A stretch of 33,312 nt of DNA from CAYSYM01 sp964435115 (GCA_964435115.1 CAYSYM010000042.1:1-33312), one strand, 5' to 3'. Shown: positions 15,810 through 23,685, counted from the stretch's first letter. Translations and numbers: made by a program. Notes: a model not told the origin generated them from the letters alone.

Positions 15810-17204
15810 TCAGCGCACTGGGGCAGACAGCGTGAAACGCTCCGGGAGCGCGGCCACCGCTTCCGCCAGGCAGGCGGCCAGTATGGCGTCCAGGTCCGGG
15901 AGGACGGTGCGCAGGTCCAGCAGGAGGCGCTCGTCCTCGATCCGCGCCACGACTGGCGTCGAGGTGGCACGCAGCGCCGCCGCCAGGCGCTGGGGCGACC
16001 GGGCGGGGATGGCGATCGCCCGGCTGGGCAGCGTCTCGCCAGGCAGCGACCCGCCGCCGACCGTGGCCGCGGTCTCGACCACGCCCGCCGCCACGGGCAG
16101 CGCGGCCACCTGCGCCTCGCAGCGCGCCTGGAGCGTCTCGACCGGGGTTGAGATCATCTGCCACACCGGGACCGTCCGCTCGGCTTCCCCGCGCAGGTAG
16201 TGGACGAGCGTGGCGCCCAGGGCCGCGAGCGTCAGCTTGTCTGGCCGGACCGCCCGGGTGAGCGGGTGCTTCTTCAGTCGAGCCACCAGCGCCGCCTGGC
16301 CGACGACGATGCCCGCCTGCGGGCTGCCCAGCAGCTTGTCGCCGGAGAACGTCACCAGGCCGGCGCCCGCGGCCACGCTCTCCTGGACCATGGGCTCCTT
16401 GGCCAGGCCGAAGCGCGCGGTGTCGAGCAGCGAGCCTGAGCCGAGATCGTCCACCAGCGGAAGCTGGTGCCGGCGCGCGACCGCCACCAGCTCGTCCAGT
16501 CCGGGCGCGTGGATGAAGCCGACCTGCTTGAAGTTGCTCGCGTGGACGCGCAGCAGCAGCGCGGTCTGCTCGCCGATCGCGGCCTCGTAGTCGGCGGCGT
16601 AGGTGCGGTTGGTCGTGCCGACCTCGACCAGGGTGACACCGGACTGGCGCATGACGTCTGGAATGCGGAAGCCGCCGCCGATCTCCACGAGCTGCCCGCG
16701 CGAGATGACCCCTTCCCGCCCCTGGGCCAGCGCCGAGAGCGCCAGGAGCACCGCGGCGGCGTTGTTGTTGACCACCAGCGCGTCTTCGGCCCCGGTCAGC
16801 CGCCGCAGCAGGTCGGTCACCAGCTCGTGGCGCGAGCCGCGTGCCCCCGCCTCCAGGTCATACTCCAGGTTGGCGTAGCCTGCCGCCGCCTGGGCGGCGG
16901 CGAGCGCGTCCGCGCTGAGCGGTGCGCGGCCGAGGTTGGTGTGGACGATCACGCCGGTGGCGTTGATCACCGGCCGCAGTGGCGGATGCGTCGCTCGCCG
17001 CAGCCGCGCCTCCACCGCCTCGGGAAGCTTGGCCGCGGCGTTCTCGGCGCCGCCCGCGCGGAGCGCCGCGCGCGCTGCCTCCAGCGCCTCGCGGGCGGCC
17101 TGCACCACCAGCTCGCGTGGCTCGTGCGCCAGCAGGCGCTGCACGTCCGCGTGCTGGAGGAGCCGGTCGACGCTCGGCAGGTCGCGCAGCAGGTCAGTGG
17201 ACAT
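15810..17204 (-). CDS. selA: L-seryl-tRNA(Sec) selenium transferase SelA
   Basis: 464-residue PLP enzyme that converts seryl-tRNA(Sec) to selenocysteinyl-tRNA(Sec) with selenophosphate. The PLP lysine is K290 in FSGDKLLGSPQAG, close to K295 of the E. coli enzyme. Other family marks are NATGVIVHTNLGRAPL (81-96), the NNNAAAVLL patch (146-154), RGQLVEIGG (169-177) and DDLGSG (252-257). The N-terminal region (1-75) is the tRNA-binding part of decameric bacterial SelA. The ATG at 17204 has AAGGCGA upstream. It lies 47 bp after the second TenA-like gene and before selB, probably in the same transcript. Confidence 0.96.
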   Translation of the reverse strand: MSTDLLRDLPSVDRLLQHADVQRLLAHEPRELVVQAAREALEAARAALRAGGAENAAAKLPEAVEARLRRATHPPLRPVINATGVIVHTNLGRAPLSADALAAAQAAAGYANLEYDLEAGARGSRHELVTDLLRRLTGAEDALVVNNNAAAVLLALSALAQGREGVISRGQLVEIGGGFRIPDVMRQSGVTLVEVGTTNRTYAADYEAAIGEQTALLLRVHASNFKQVGFIHAPGLDELVAVARRHQLPLVDDLGSGSLLDTARFGLAKEPMVQESVAAGAGLVTFSGDKLLGSPQAGIVVGQAALVARLKKHPLTRAVRPDKLTLAALGATLVHYLRGEAERTVPVWQMISTPVETLQARCEAQVAALPVAAGVVETAATVGGGSLPGETLPSRAIAIPARSPQRLAAALRATSTPVVARIEDERLLLDLRTVLPDLDAILAACLAEAVAALPERFTLSAPVR

Positions 17205-17251
17205 CGGTCGCCTTCGGCCGGATTCTAGGGCCTGGCGGACGGGTCCGGAGC

Positions 17252-17881
17252 TCACGAGGCGCCCGGGGCGTTCGCGTCGAAGAAGGCGACCTCCAGCCTC
17301 ATGGCCCGCCGGTAGGTGGCTCGGACGGCCGGGGTGTCCGGGGCATGGCGGTCCAGCAAGCGCTCCAGGCGAGCGGCGAGCGCCTCGAAGCCCGGATCGG
17401 CGTAGGTGCGGACCCACTCGGCGTACGGATTGTCCTCGCGCGTCCCTCCGGCTGCCAGGGCCTGCCCAAGGAAGGCGTAGAGGCGCATACAGGGAGTCAT
17501 GGCGGCGCAGGTCTGGCCGACGCCGCCGAGCGCCGCGGTCGCCAGCAGGAAGTCGGTGTAGGCAAGGGTGGCCGGGGATGGCGCGGCGGCGTCGAGCGCG
17601 ATCCCCCAGCGCGCGGCGTAGGAGGCGTGCAGCTTCAGCTCGTCGAGCACGCCGGCGAGTAGCTCGAAGAAGGCGCGTAGCGTGTCGCGGTCGGAGCTGT
17701 GGGCCAGGCCGAGTGCGTAGGCGCGCGCGAAGGCCTCGAGGAAGAACGCATCCTGGCCGACGTACCGCTGGAAGCGCTCGCGTGGCAGGCTGCCGCGGCC
17801 GATGCCCTGGACGAAGGGGTGCCGGAGCGCGGCCTGCGCGAGGTCCGCGTTCTGCCCCCACAGCACCTTCGCCAGGCTCAC
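17252..17881 (-). CDS. tenA: TenA-family protein with catalytic cysteine (TenA_C type)
   Basis: 209-residue all-alpha TenA/thiaminase II protein. Residues expected for hydrolysis of aminopyrimidine thiamin breakdown products are present: D44 in YVGQDAF, Y108, C131 in MTPCMRLY and E197 in RRAMRLEVAF, at positions near D44, Y112, C135 and E205 of B. subtilis TenA. A salvage role in the thiamin pyrimidine pathway is the family expectation. The GTG start overlaps the stop of a second TenA-like gene (GTGA), so both proteins are made together. No other thiamin gene and no TPP riboswitch was seen close by. Confidence 0.88.
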   Translation of the reverse strand: MSLAKVLWGQNADLAQAALRHPFVQGIGRGSLPRERFQRYVGQDAFFLEAFARAYALGLAHSSDRDTLRAFFELLAGVLDELKLHASYAARWGIALDAAAPSPATLAYTDFLLATAALGGVGQTCAAMTPCMRLYAFLGQALAAGGTREDNPYAEWVRTYADPGFEALAARLERLLDRHAPDTPAVRATYRRAMRLEVAFFDANAPGAS

Positions 17882-18495
17882 GCGCTGCTCTCGGACCAGG
17901 CCATCTCCCAGAAGTCGCGCTCGAGCCGGGCGACCTCGAGGAACGCCTGCTCGGCCGCGGCGAGCGCGCTCTCAGAGGTGAGCGCCGCACCAGCGGCCGC
18001 CTCCAGCCGTGCGACGTACTCGGCAAAGGCGGGCGTCGTCCAGTGCTCGACCCACGCACGGTAGGCGGGCGCGCCGGGCGCGGCGTTTCGCCAGGCGTCC
18101 AGGTAGGCGCGCTCGAGCGCCCAGAGGGCCGTGATTGCGGCAGCGTAGGGCTCCTCCTCCAGGGTCACGAGGAAGCGGTGGTACTCGGCCGCCACGAGGT
18201 GCCGCGCCACGTCGAGCGTGAGCCCCGTGCTCCGGGCCTGCTCCTCGAACCAGCTCAGCTCGGCCTCGAGCCCGACGAGCCCGGCGGCGAGGACCGCCTG
18301 CGCCGGCCGGGGCGCCCGCGCCAGCAGGCGCGCCTGGAAGACCAGCAGGTCGGCCACGAAGCGGTGGTCCTGGGCGAGCCAGGCCGTGAACGCCGCGCGT
18401 GGCAGCGGGCCGTCGCGCACCCCGTCCAGGAACGGGTGGCGCGTCACGGCCGTCCACGCTTCTCGATGCCGCTCCAGGAGCTCGGAGGGTTTCAT
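17878..18495 (-). CDS. TenA/PqqC-like protein lacking the catalytic cysteine
   Basis: 205-residue TenA-fold protein (RHPFLDGVRDGPLPRAAF, then WLAQDHRFVADLL), with an aligned D43 and a late Glu in RLERDFWEMAW. At the place of the TenA cysteine it reads AAITALWALERAY, so Leu replaces Cys. It is thus closer to the cysteine-free TenA_E group or to an unassigned PqqC-like oxidase/hydrolase branch. It is first in the minus-strand block and translationally coupled (GTGA) to the cysteine-bearing paralogue, suggesting a paired or heteromeric function. GGGGTGATCC lies just before the ATG as a possible ribosome-binding site. The substrate is unknown. Confidence 0.8.
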   Translation of the reverse strand: MKPSELLERHREAWTAVTRHPFLDGVRDGPLPRAAFTAWLAQDHRFVADLLVFQARLLARAPRPAQAVLAAGLVGLEAELSWFEEQARSTGLTLDVARHLVAAEYHRFLVTLEEEPYAAAITALWALERAYLDAWRNAAPGAPAYRAWVEHWTTPAFAEYVARLEAAAGAALTSESALAAAEQAFLEVARLERDFWEMAWSESSA

Positions 18496-18979
18496 GGATC
18501 ACCCCATAGTGCTGAGGCGTGAGGACGCCAGGTTCTCCCCGTTCTCGCTGTCAGCGCGGGCGCCCTGCGGGAGCTCCTGCTGGCACGCTCTCCAGTCTCA
18601 CGATACACGCCACCGGGCGCCATGCGGAGCCAGCATGGAGGGCGTACCCGCGAATTGTTGAAGCCAGTTCACCAGCCCTGCGTCCGCACCGCAGCGTCAG
18701 TTGGAAGTTCAACAAAGTTCGGGTGCACCCAGCATGGAGGCTAGGTGAGTGCATCATCGAAGTAGTCCGAGTGGACACGCTTGTCTGCACCCCATCGCTC
18801 TCCCTCCGGCCATGGCCCCTCATCGACCGTCGACCGGATCTTCACTCTACCGGGCCTGCCAAGATTCTGCCGGGCACCCCCGCTGGGACGGGGACCGCAC
18901 CCGAGCGCTGGTCGAGGTGGTATGCTGGAAGCGAGGGTGCACGCAGGGCGCTCAGGCACGCTCCGTGCAACTGGCAGGC
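18496..18979. other. Divergent intergenic region between the TenA-like block and the serine hydrolase gene
   Basis: Holds promoters for both directions. Visible structure: the direct repeat CCAGCATGGAGG at 18630-18641 and 18729-18740; between the copies, a large imperfect inverted repeat at 18655-18715; and TGGTATGCT at 18918-18926, an extended -10-like box on the plus strand. No TPP-riboswitch motif (CTGAGA, or the conserved second helix) is seen ahead of the TenA genes. No gene is supported. Confidence 0.4.
18655..18715. repeat. Long imperfect inverted repeat
   Basis: Outer arms TTGTTGAA (18655-18662) and TTCAACAA (18708-18715) are perfect complements; inner arms CTGCG (18678-18682) and CGCAG (18690-18694) enclose a 7-base loop, with partly complementary sequence between. 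The AT-rich ends stand out in this GC-rich DNA. It may be an RNA hairpin or a spaced regulator site. Confidence 0.45.
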
Positions 18980-20026
18980 ATGCGCAGCTCCAGGGGCCCT
19001 GGCGCTCCCGCAGTCGTGCGCAACCGGCCGCTCTGGCCAGCACTGCTCGCCGCGGCGGCCCTCGTAGCTGCTACCTGCGCCCCGCCGCGCCAGACGCCAG
19101 AGCCCCCCACCCCAGCCACGTCAGAGCCGGCGTTCGCCGTGGCGGCGGGCGCCGACGACGCGCCCCCACTGCTCCCCGCCCCGCCCTTCCCACTCCAGCC
19201 GCTCCCTCCGCCTGCCGCCCCGGCGGCAGGGCCCAGCCGGTCAGAGCAGCTCGCCGAGGTGCTCACGCCTCACCTGAGCTTGTACGAAGGCCGGCTCGGG
19301 CTGGTCATCAAGGACCTGGAGGGCGGCGCGCGCTTCGAGTACGACGCGCAGCGGCCGTTCGTCTCGGCGAGCGTCTACAAGCTGGCCGTAGCCTACGAGG
19401 TGCTCCGCCAGGTGGACCTGGGCAACCTGAGCCTGGACGACCTGCTGACGATCGAGGATGGCGACACGTGGGAGGAGGAGCCCGGGGGTGGATTGGGCCC
19501 GGGCGACGACGTGACGGTGGGCATGGCGCTGGAGTCGATGATGGGCCTCAGTAGCAACTCCGGCGCCTACGCCCTGATGCGCCTGGTGGGCCGGCCGCAG
19601 CTCAACGCCTCGCTGGCGGCCCTCGGCTTGCAGCAGACCAGCGTGCCGCTGCTGGCAGGCGAAGCTGCCCTGCCGGGCAGCGCGCCGTACGACCCGGAGT
19701 TCGCCGTCACCACTCCCGCGGACATGGCCCACCTCCTGTGGCTCCTGGAGACCGACCGGCTCCTCACGCCCGGGTCGCGCCAGGAGCTGGAGCGGCTGCT
19801 CGCGCTGGAGGAGCCGGTCGACCCGCTCAGACAGGGTCTCCCGCCCGAGGTCGAGGTGTTGGCCAAGAGCGGCAGCCTGGAGGGAGCCAACAACACCGCC
19901 GGGGTCATCCGGACCGCGCGCGGCTCGGTGGTCGTGGCCGCGTTCACCGAGGCGATCGATCCCGGCGAGGCTCGCGAGATGATCGCGAGCCTCGGGCGCC
20001 TGGCCTACCAGCTCTTCAGCCCGTGA
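18980..20026 (+). CDS. Beta-lactamase-related serine hydrolase, probable lipoprotein or secreted
   Basis: 348-residue protein of the class A beta-lactamase/DD-peptidase fold. The N-terminus has basic residues, a hydrophobic stretch (residues 19-31) and a cysteine (C33 in LVAATC; Thr at -1 is unusual for a lipobox), then a Pro/Ala-rich linker to about residue 85. The catalytic S131-x-x-K134 is in SASVYKL; an SSN replaces the classic SDN at 191-193; KSG at 296-298 replaces KTG. The Glu166-x-x-Asn motif of true class A beta-lactamases is not evident near PGSAPYDPEF. It is more likely a cell-wall or ester hydrolase than a resistance enzyme. The ATG precedes the signal peptide directly; its ribosome-binding site is weak and a GTG 15 bases upstream is possible. 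Confidence 0.8.
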   Translation: MRSSRGPGAPAVVRNRPLWPALLAAAALVAATCAPPRQTPEPPTPATSEPAFAVAAGADDAPPLLPAPPFPLQPLPPPAAPAAGPSRSEQLAEVLTPHLSLYEGRLGLVIKDLEGGARFEYDAQRPFVSASVYKLAVAYEVLRQVDLGNLSLDDLLTIEDGDTWEEEPGGGLGPGDDVTVGMALESMMGLSSNSGAYALMRLVGRPQLNASLAALGLQQTSVPLLAGEAALPGSAPYDPEFAVTTPADMAHLLWLLETDRLLTPGSRQELERLLALEEPVDPLRQGLPPEVEVLAKSGSLEGANNTAGVIRTARGSVVVAAFTEAIDPGEAREMIASLGRLAYQLFSP

Positions 20027-20091
20027 GCCCAGCCGGCCGCCACGCGCCGCCGCGACCTGGGGCCCGACAGGTAGGTGGGACTCTCGGCGTT

Positions 20092-20119
20092 GGGTATCGG
20101 GTATCGGGTATCAGGTATC
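20092..20119 (+). repeat. Tandem heptamer array, GGGTATC x4
   Basis: Four consecutive 7-bp units, three identical GGGTATC and one AGGTATC, followed by a degenerate GGGTGCT. The unit and period recall the heptameric STRR repeats described in cyanobacteria. The array lies downstream of the serine hydrolase gene. Confidence 0.8.
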
Positions 20120-20158
20120 GGGTGCTGGGGGAGAGGACTCCCGGTACCCCGACCGGAC

Positions 20159-20189
20159 ATCTGCCATCTGAAACCTGACATCTGCGATC
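20159..20189 (+). repeat. Second heptamer array, ATCTGNN x4
   Basis: Units ATCTGCC, ATCTGAA, ACCTGAC and ATCTGCG, then ATC, keep a strict 7-bp period with the last two bases variable. It starts 40 bp after the first array, across a small hairpin. Confidence 0.65.
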
Positions 20190-20357
20190 CCGGGGTCCGA
20201 GATCACCTCCTTCGCCCACCGGGTGAAGCTTCCACGCTGACGCCACGGATTCGCGGCCCCCGCCCGGCGCCTGCCTGGCGGAAGGCGCCCCGGGCGTCGT
20301 ACCGTAGCGGACGGCCCTCGCCGCCCTCGTGCTGGCCAGAAGGATCGAGACCACCGC

Positions 20358-21458
20358 ATGAGCACCGCTGCCGCGCTTCGCTACGCCTGCCAGCCCCTGG
20401 AGGCCTTCGCCACAGCCGCCTTCCAGGCGGCCGGCATGCGCCCGGGGGACGCCTCGCTGGCCGCCCACTCACTCGTCGCCGCCGACCTGCGAGGCGTCAT
20501 GTCGCACGGGCTGGTGCGGTTGCCGGTGTATGTGCACAACCTCCGCAGTAGCGCCGTCAATCCAACCGCCCAGCCGACGGTCACCGCGGAGACGGACACG
20601 ACGGCCGTCGTCGACGGCCAGAACGCCATGGGGCAGGTCGTTGGCACACGTGCCATGGCGCTCGCCATCCAGAAAGCGGCAGAGCGGGGCGTTGGCGTGG
20701 TCGCGGCGCGCCACAGCAACCACCTCGGGACCTGCGCGCACTACGCATTACTGGCCGCCCAGCGAGGCATGGTCGGCATCGCCATGACCAACGGCGCTGC
20801 CGCGATGGCCGCGTGGGGCGGCGTGGACCGGATCGTCGGCAACAACCCCATCGCCATCGCCGCCCCGACCGACGGCCACTGCCCGGTCGTGCTCGACATG
20901 GCCCAGACGGTGGTAGCGCGGGGGAAGATCAAGCTGGCCGAGCTACGCGGCGAGCGCATTCCCCTCGGCTGGGCGGCCGATCCCGCCGGGCGGCCGACGG
21001 AGGACCCATCGGCCGCCTTGAGCGGAGCTCTCCTGCCCATCGGCGGACACAAGGGCTACGGGCTGGCCGTGGTCGTGGACCTGCTGGCCGCCGCCCTCTC
21101 CGGGGCGCGGCTCTCCCCGGAGATCGAGAACATGGGGTTCACCGAGGCCGACGAGCGGCCCGTGTTCGGGCCCGAGCCGCCCGGCGTTGGGACCGGCCAC
21201 TGGTTCATGGCCCTGGACGTCGCTCGCTTCGTCCCCCTTGACGAGTTCCGGCGCCGCGCGACGGGCTACGCCCACATCCTCAAGGCGAGCCGCCGGGCGG
21301 AGGGCGTCGCCACCATCTCCCTGCCCGGCGAGCCCGAGTGCCGCGCCGAGCAGGAGCGCCAGGCGCGGGGCATCCCCTACGAGGCGCACGTCGTCGAGCA
21401 GCTGCGGGCGCTGGCGGTCCGTGCGGGCCTGCCGTTTCCGCACCCGCTCACGGGCTGA
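20358..21458 (+). CDS. Ldh2-family NAD(P)-dependent malate/lactate dehydrogenase-like protein
   Basis: 366-residue member of the Ldh2/MdhG/ureidoglycolate dehydrogenase family, which oxidises 2-hydroxy acids (malate, lactate, sulfolactate, ureidoglycolate) with NAD(P). Family marks: MSHGLVRLPVY (H50, R54), HSNHLGTCAHYA (H122), VGNNPIAIAAP (160-170), LDMAQTVVARGKI and LPIGGHKGYGLAVVVDLLA (226-244). The length is usual. AGAAGGA lies upstream of the ATG. The next gene, a VOC protein, is on the same strand 69 bp away. The hydroxy-acid substrate cannot be fixed; ureidoglycolate would be attractive beside the hydantoinase-type cluster, but nothing in the sequence proves it. Confidence 0.88.
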   Translation: MSTAAALRYACQPLEAFATAAFQAAGMRPGDASLAAHSLVAADLRGVMSHGLVRLPVYVHNLRSSAVNPTAQPTVTAETDTTAVVDGQNAMGQVVGTRAMALAIQKAAERGVGVVAARHSNHLGTCAHYALLAAQRGMVGIAMTNGAAAMAAWGGVDRIVGNNPIAIAAPTDGHCPVVLDMAQTVVARGKIKLAELRGERIPLGWAADPAGRPTEDPSAALSGALLPIGGHKGYGLAVVVDLLAAALSGARLSPEIENMGFTEADERPVFGPEPPGVGTGHWFMALDVARFVPLDEFRRRATGYAHILKASRRAEGVATISLPGEPECRAEQERQARGIPYEAHVVEQLRALAVRAGLPFPHPLTG

Positions 21459-21527
21459 GCCCGGCGTGACACCCGCTGCGCCAGGATCGATCCGCACCGT
21501 CGGTCCCGGCATGGGGTTGGGTTAAGC

Positions 21528-22034
21528 ATGCACGGCAACGACGCTCGTGCGCTGGTGCGCGCTCTCGGCGTCGAGGCGCTCGACCATACCGCCCTCGCCG
21601 TGCGCGACCTCGCCGCGGCGCTGCGTCTCTACCGTGACCTGCTGGGAGGTGTGCCGAGCCAGTACGCCGAGCACCCGGAGCGTGGCTTCCGGTGGCTCGC
21701 CCTCGCCTACCCGGACGGGGCGAGCATCGAGCTGCTCGAACCGCTCGGCCCGCGCGGGTTCCTGCAGGACTTCCTCGCCCGGCGAGGCGAAGGAGCCCAC
21801 CACCTCACCTTCAAGGTGGCTGACATCCGCCGGGCGGTCGAGCGTGCCCGCGCGGCCGGCCTACGCGTCGTGGACGAGGACTACGCGGACCCGAGCTGGC
21901 AGGAGGCCTTCATCTCGCCGCGCAGCGCCCACGGCATCATCGTCCAGCTCGCCCACACGTCGCTCGACCTCGAGGGCCGCGCCCGCCTCTGGCCGGCCCA
22001 CGCGTTCCTGGCGCATCCCCTTCACGAGGGCTGA
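21528..22034 (+). CDS. VOC superfamily protein (glyoxalase/methylmalonyl-CoA epimerase-like)
   Basis: 168-residue vicinal-oxygen-chelate protein of two beta-alpha-beta-beta-beta modules. Candidate metal ligands are H20 (LDHTALAVRDL), E68 (SIELLEP), H92 (HHLTFKVADI) and Q140 at the end of GIIVQL. The pattern HHLTFKVADIRRAVERARAAGLRV resembles methylmalonyl-CoA epimerases, where the last ligand is Glu; here it is Gln, so other VOC reactions are possible. The ATG start has only a weak purine-rich upstream sequence. It is convergent with cofE, whose end lies 29 bp away. Confidence 0.8.
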   Translation: MHGNDARALVRALGVEALDHTALAVRDLAAALRLYRDLLGGVPSQYAEHPERGFRWLALAYPDGASIELLEPLGPRGFLQDFLARRGEGAHHLTFKVADIRRAVERARAAGLRVVDEDYADPSWQEAFISPRSAHGIIVQLAHTSLDLEGRARLWPAHAFLAHPLHEG

Positions 22035-22063
22035 GGCGCCGCTCCCGGCGGGCGCGCACCCGG

Positions 22064-22825
22064 TCAGCGGAACAGGTCGAGCTCGGGCGGCCGGAGCAGC
22101 TCGCGAGCCGAGCCCGGCCCGAGCAGGTGCCCGAGCCCGCGGACCAGCGCCGCTGGAACGCGCTCGAGCTTGCCCATCACTAGCTCCGCGGCCCCGGCGA
22201 TCTCATCGGCCACCGCCAGCGCCGTGACCCGCAGCTCGTAGCCGGCTGGATCGTGCTGGCCAACGAAGGAGCGGACCGCCGTGACGCCGGCCACCCCGAC
22301 GGCCACGTTCGTCTGCCCCTGGCGCCACGGACGTCCGAACGTATCCGAGATAACCACGCCCACGTGCGCACCGGTGTGGCTCGCCAGATCCCGGCGCAGC
22401 CGTTCCGCCGACGCGTCGGGGTCGCGAGGCAGCAGCGTGGCGACGTCAGGCGCGGCGTTCGAGCAATCGACGCCGGCGTTGGCGCAGATCAGCCCGTGCG
22501 CGGTCTCGCTGATGATCACGCCCCGCTCCATGCGGACGATGCGGCGGCTCTCGCGCAGCACCAGCTCGACCACGCGGGCGTCCTTCCCCCAGCGCTCGGC
22601 CCAGGCGAGCGCTGGGGGCGAAGGCTCCACCTCGGAGAGGCGCACCAGGCGCCCCTCGGCCTTCGACACGACTTTCTGCGTCACCACCAGGATGTCGCCG
22701 TCGCGGAGGGGCGAGCCGTCCCGCTGCAAGGCGGCGGCGAGCGCCTCGGCGAGGTCGTCGCCCGGGCGCACCTCTCCCAGACCACGGACCGGCCGCAACT
22801 GGACGGCCTCGGTAAGGCCGGTCAC
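22064..22825 (-). CDS. cofE: Coenzyme F420-0:L-glutamate ligase (CofE/FbiB N-domain)
   Basis: 253-residue enzyme that adds gamma-linked glutamates to F420-0 using GTP. Signature blocks are intact: ILVVTQKVVSKAEGRLVRL (45-63), GVIISETAHGLICANAGVDCSN (102-123, in parts), DPDASAERLR (135-144), VVISDTFGRPWRQGQTNVAVG (157-177, in parts) and GYELRVTALAVADEIAGAAELVMG. The length fits stand-alone CofE, without the FbiB C-terminal nitroreductase-like domain. The GTG start overlaps the ABC ATPase stop (GTGA). It is the last gene of an unusual unit with an IclR-PNPOx fusion and transporter parts. No other F420 biosynthesis gene is in the window. Confidence 0.93.
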   Translation of the reverse strand: MTGLTEAVQLRPVRGLGEVRPGDDLAEALAAALQRDGSPLRDGDILVVTQKVVSKAEGRLVRLSEVEPSPPALAWAERWGKDARVVELVLRESRRIVRMERGVIISETAHGLICANAGVDCSNAAPDVATLLPRDPDASAERLRRDLASHTGAHVGVVISDTFGRPWRQGQTNVAVGVAGVTAVRSFVGQHDPAGYELRVTALAVADEIAGAAELVMGKLERVPAALVRGLGHLLGPGSARELLRPPELDLFR

Positions 22826-23685
22826 CGGTCGCCCGCCAGCATCGCCTTCAGCATGCGAACGAGGCCGCCAACCTCGGCCCGATCGTCCGCGCGCGGCCGC
22901 TCCAACCGCACGGGGACGTCCCCGAACACGCGCCCTGGCCGGGACGAGAGCACCACCACCCGGTCGGCCAGGCGGACGGCCTCGGCCACGCTATGCGTCA
23001 CGAGCACCGTCGTCGGACAGAACAGGCCGTGGAGCTGGAGCAGCAGCTCCCCCAGCCGCTCGCGCACCAGCTCGTCCAGGTGGGCGAAGGGCTCGTCGAG
23101 GAAGAGGAAGCGGGGCCGCGCGACCAGCGCCCGGGCGAGCGCGGCCCGCTGGCGCATGCCACCCGAGAGCTGGTGCGGGTAGCGCTGCGCGGCATCCGCC
23201 AGCCCCACCCGGGCGAGCAGGCGGAGCACCACCTGCTCGTCGCCGGCGCCGCGGCGCCCCACCACGAGTGGGAGCGCCACGTTCTGCGCGACCGTGCGCC
23301 ACGGGAAGAGGGCGTCGTCCTGGGCCAGCCACCCGATGGCGCGTTGCCGCCGGGTGGCGCGCGGTGGGCCGCCGTCCAGCAGGACCTCGCCGGCAGTCGG
23401 CTCGAGCAGTCCGGCCAGGGTCCGCAGCAGCGTGGTCTTCCCGCAGCCGCTCGGCCCGAGGATGGCGAGCAGCTCCCCACGCCTCACCAGCAGCTCCACG
23501 CCGTCCAGCGCCAGAACGGACCCGGCACCTGTCCGAAAGGCGTGGCGAATCCCACGCGCAGCGATCGCCAGCGGCTCGTCGGCGTGCCGGTCGCCCACGC
23601 CTGGGCGGAGGTCAGGCCGGTGCGCGGCCAAGTCCGTGGGCGCCAGCGGCGGCGCTTCGCGCCGCCGGCTCAGGGGACGCAGCAC
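22822..23685 (-). CDS. ABC transporter ATPase (NitT/TauT/thiamin-pyrimidine type)
   Basis: 287-residue nucleotide-binding subunit with all motifs: Walker A GPSGCGKTT (77-85), Q-loop WLAQDD (Q122), signature LSGGM (173-177), Walker B FLFLDEP (193-199) and H-loop H231. It belongs to the family serving nitrate, taurine, sulfonate and pyrimidine importers. The first ~35 residues precede the normal start of the fold; a GTG at codon 30 may be the true start. It lies 108 bp after the NMT1-like binding protein. No permease gene is present between or beside them, so the transmembrane partner must come from elsewhere or has been lost. Confidence 0.92.
   Translation of the reverse strand: MLRPLSRRREAPPLAPTDLAAHRPDLRPGVGDRHADEPLAIAARGIRHAFRTGAGSVLALDGVELLVRRGELLAILGPSGCGKTTLLRTLAGLLEPTAGEVLLDGGPPRATRRQRAIGWLAQDDALFPWRTVAQNVALPLVVGRRGAGDEQVVLRLLARVGLADAAQRYPHQLSGGMRQRAALARALVARPRFLFLDEPFAHLDELVRERLGELLLQLHGLFCPTTVLVTHSVAEAVRLADRVVVLSSRPGRVFGDVPVRLERPRADDRAEVGGLVRMLKAMLAGDR

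Larger units (their letters stand above)
20027..20357. other. Intergenic region with heptamer arrays
   Basis: No gene is supported. It contains two short tandem arrays with a 7-bp period (20092-20119 and 20159-20189) separated by a GGGAG-AGGA-CTCCC hairpin (20129-20142). The remainder, to the dehydrogenase start, is unstructured GC-rich sequence ending in an AGAAGGA ribosome-binding site. Confidence 0.5.

Noticed and set aside
14053..16200. A 715-codon open frame on the plus strand, antisense to selB and selA
   Set aside because: It is a shadow produced by the high-GC codon use of the opposite strand; it is rich in Arg, Gln and His with no family motif, while the minus strand encodes clear SelB and SelA.
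18496..18660. TPP riboswitch ahead of the TenA-like genes
   Set aside because: A stretch reading CTGGAGAGCGTGCCAGCAGG on the minus strand faintly resembles the second TPP helix, but the TAAT core and the CTGAGA motif are missing.
18980..20026. True class A beta-lactamase resistance gene
   Set aside because: The Glu166-type omega-loop motif is not evident and the SDN and KTG motifs are altered; a general serine hydrolase is safer.
20092..20189. CRISPR array
   Set aside because: The repeats are 7 bp and directly tandem with no spacers, and no cas gene is present.
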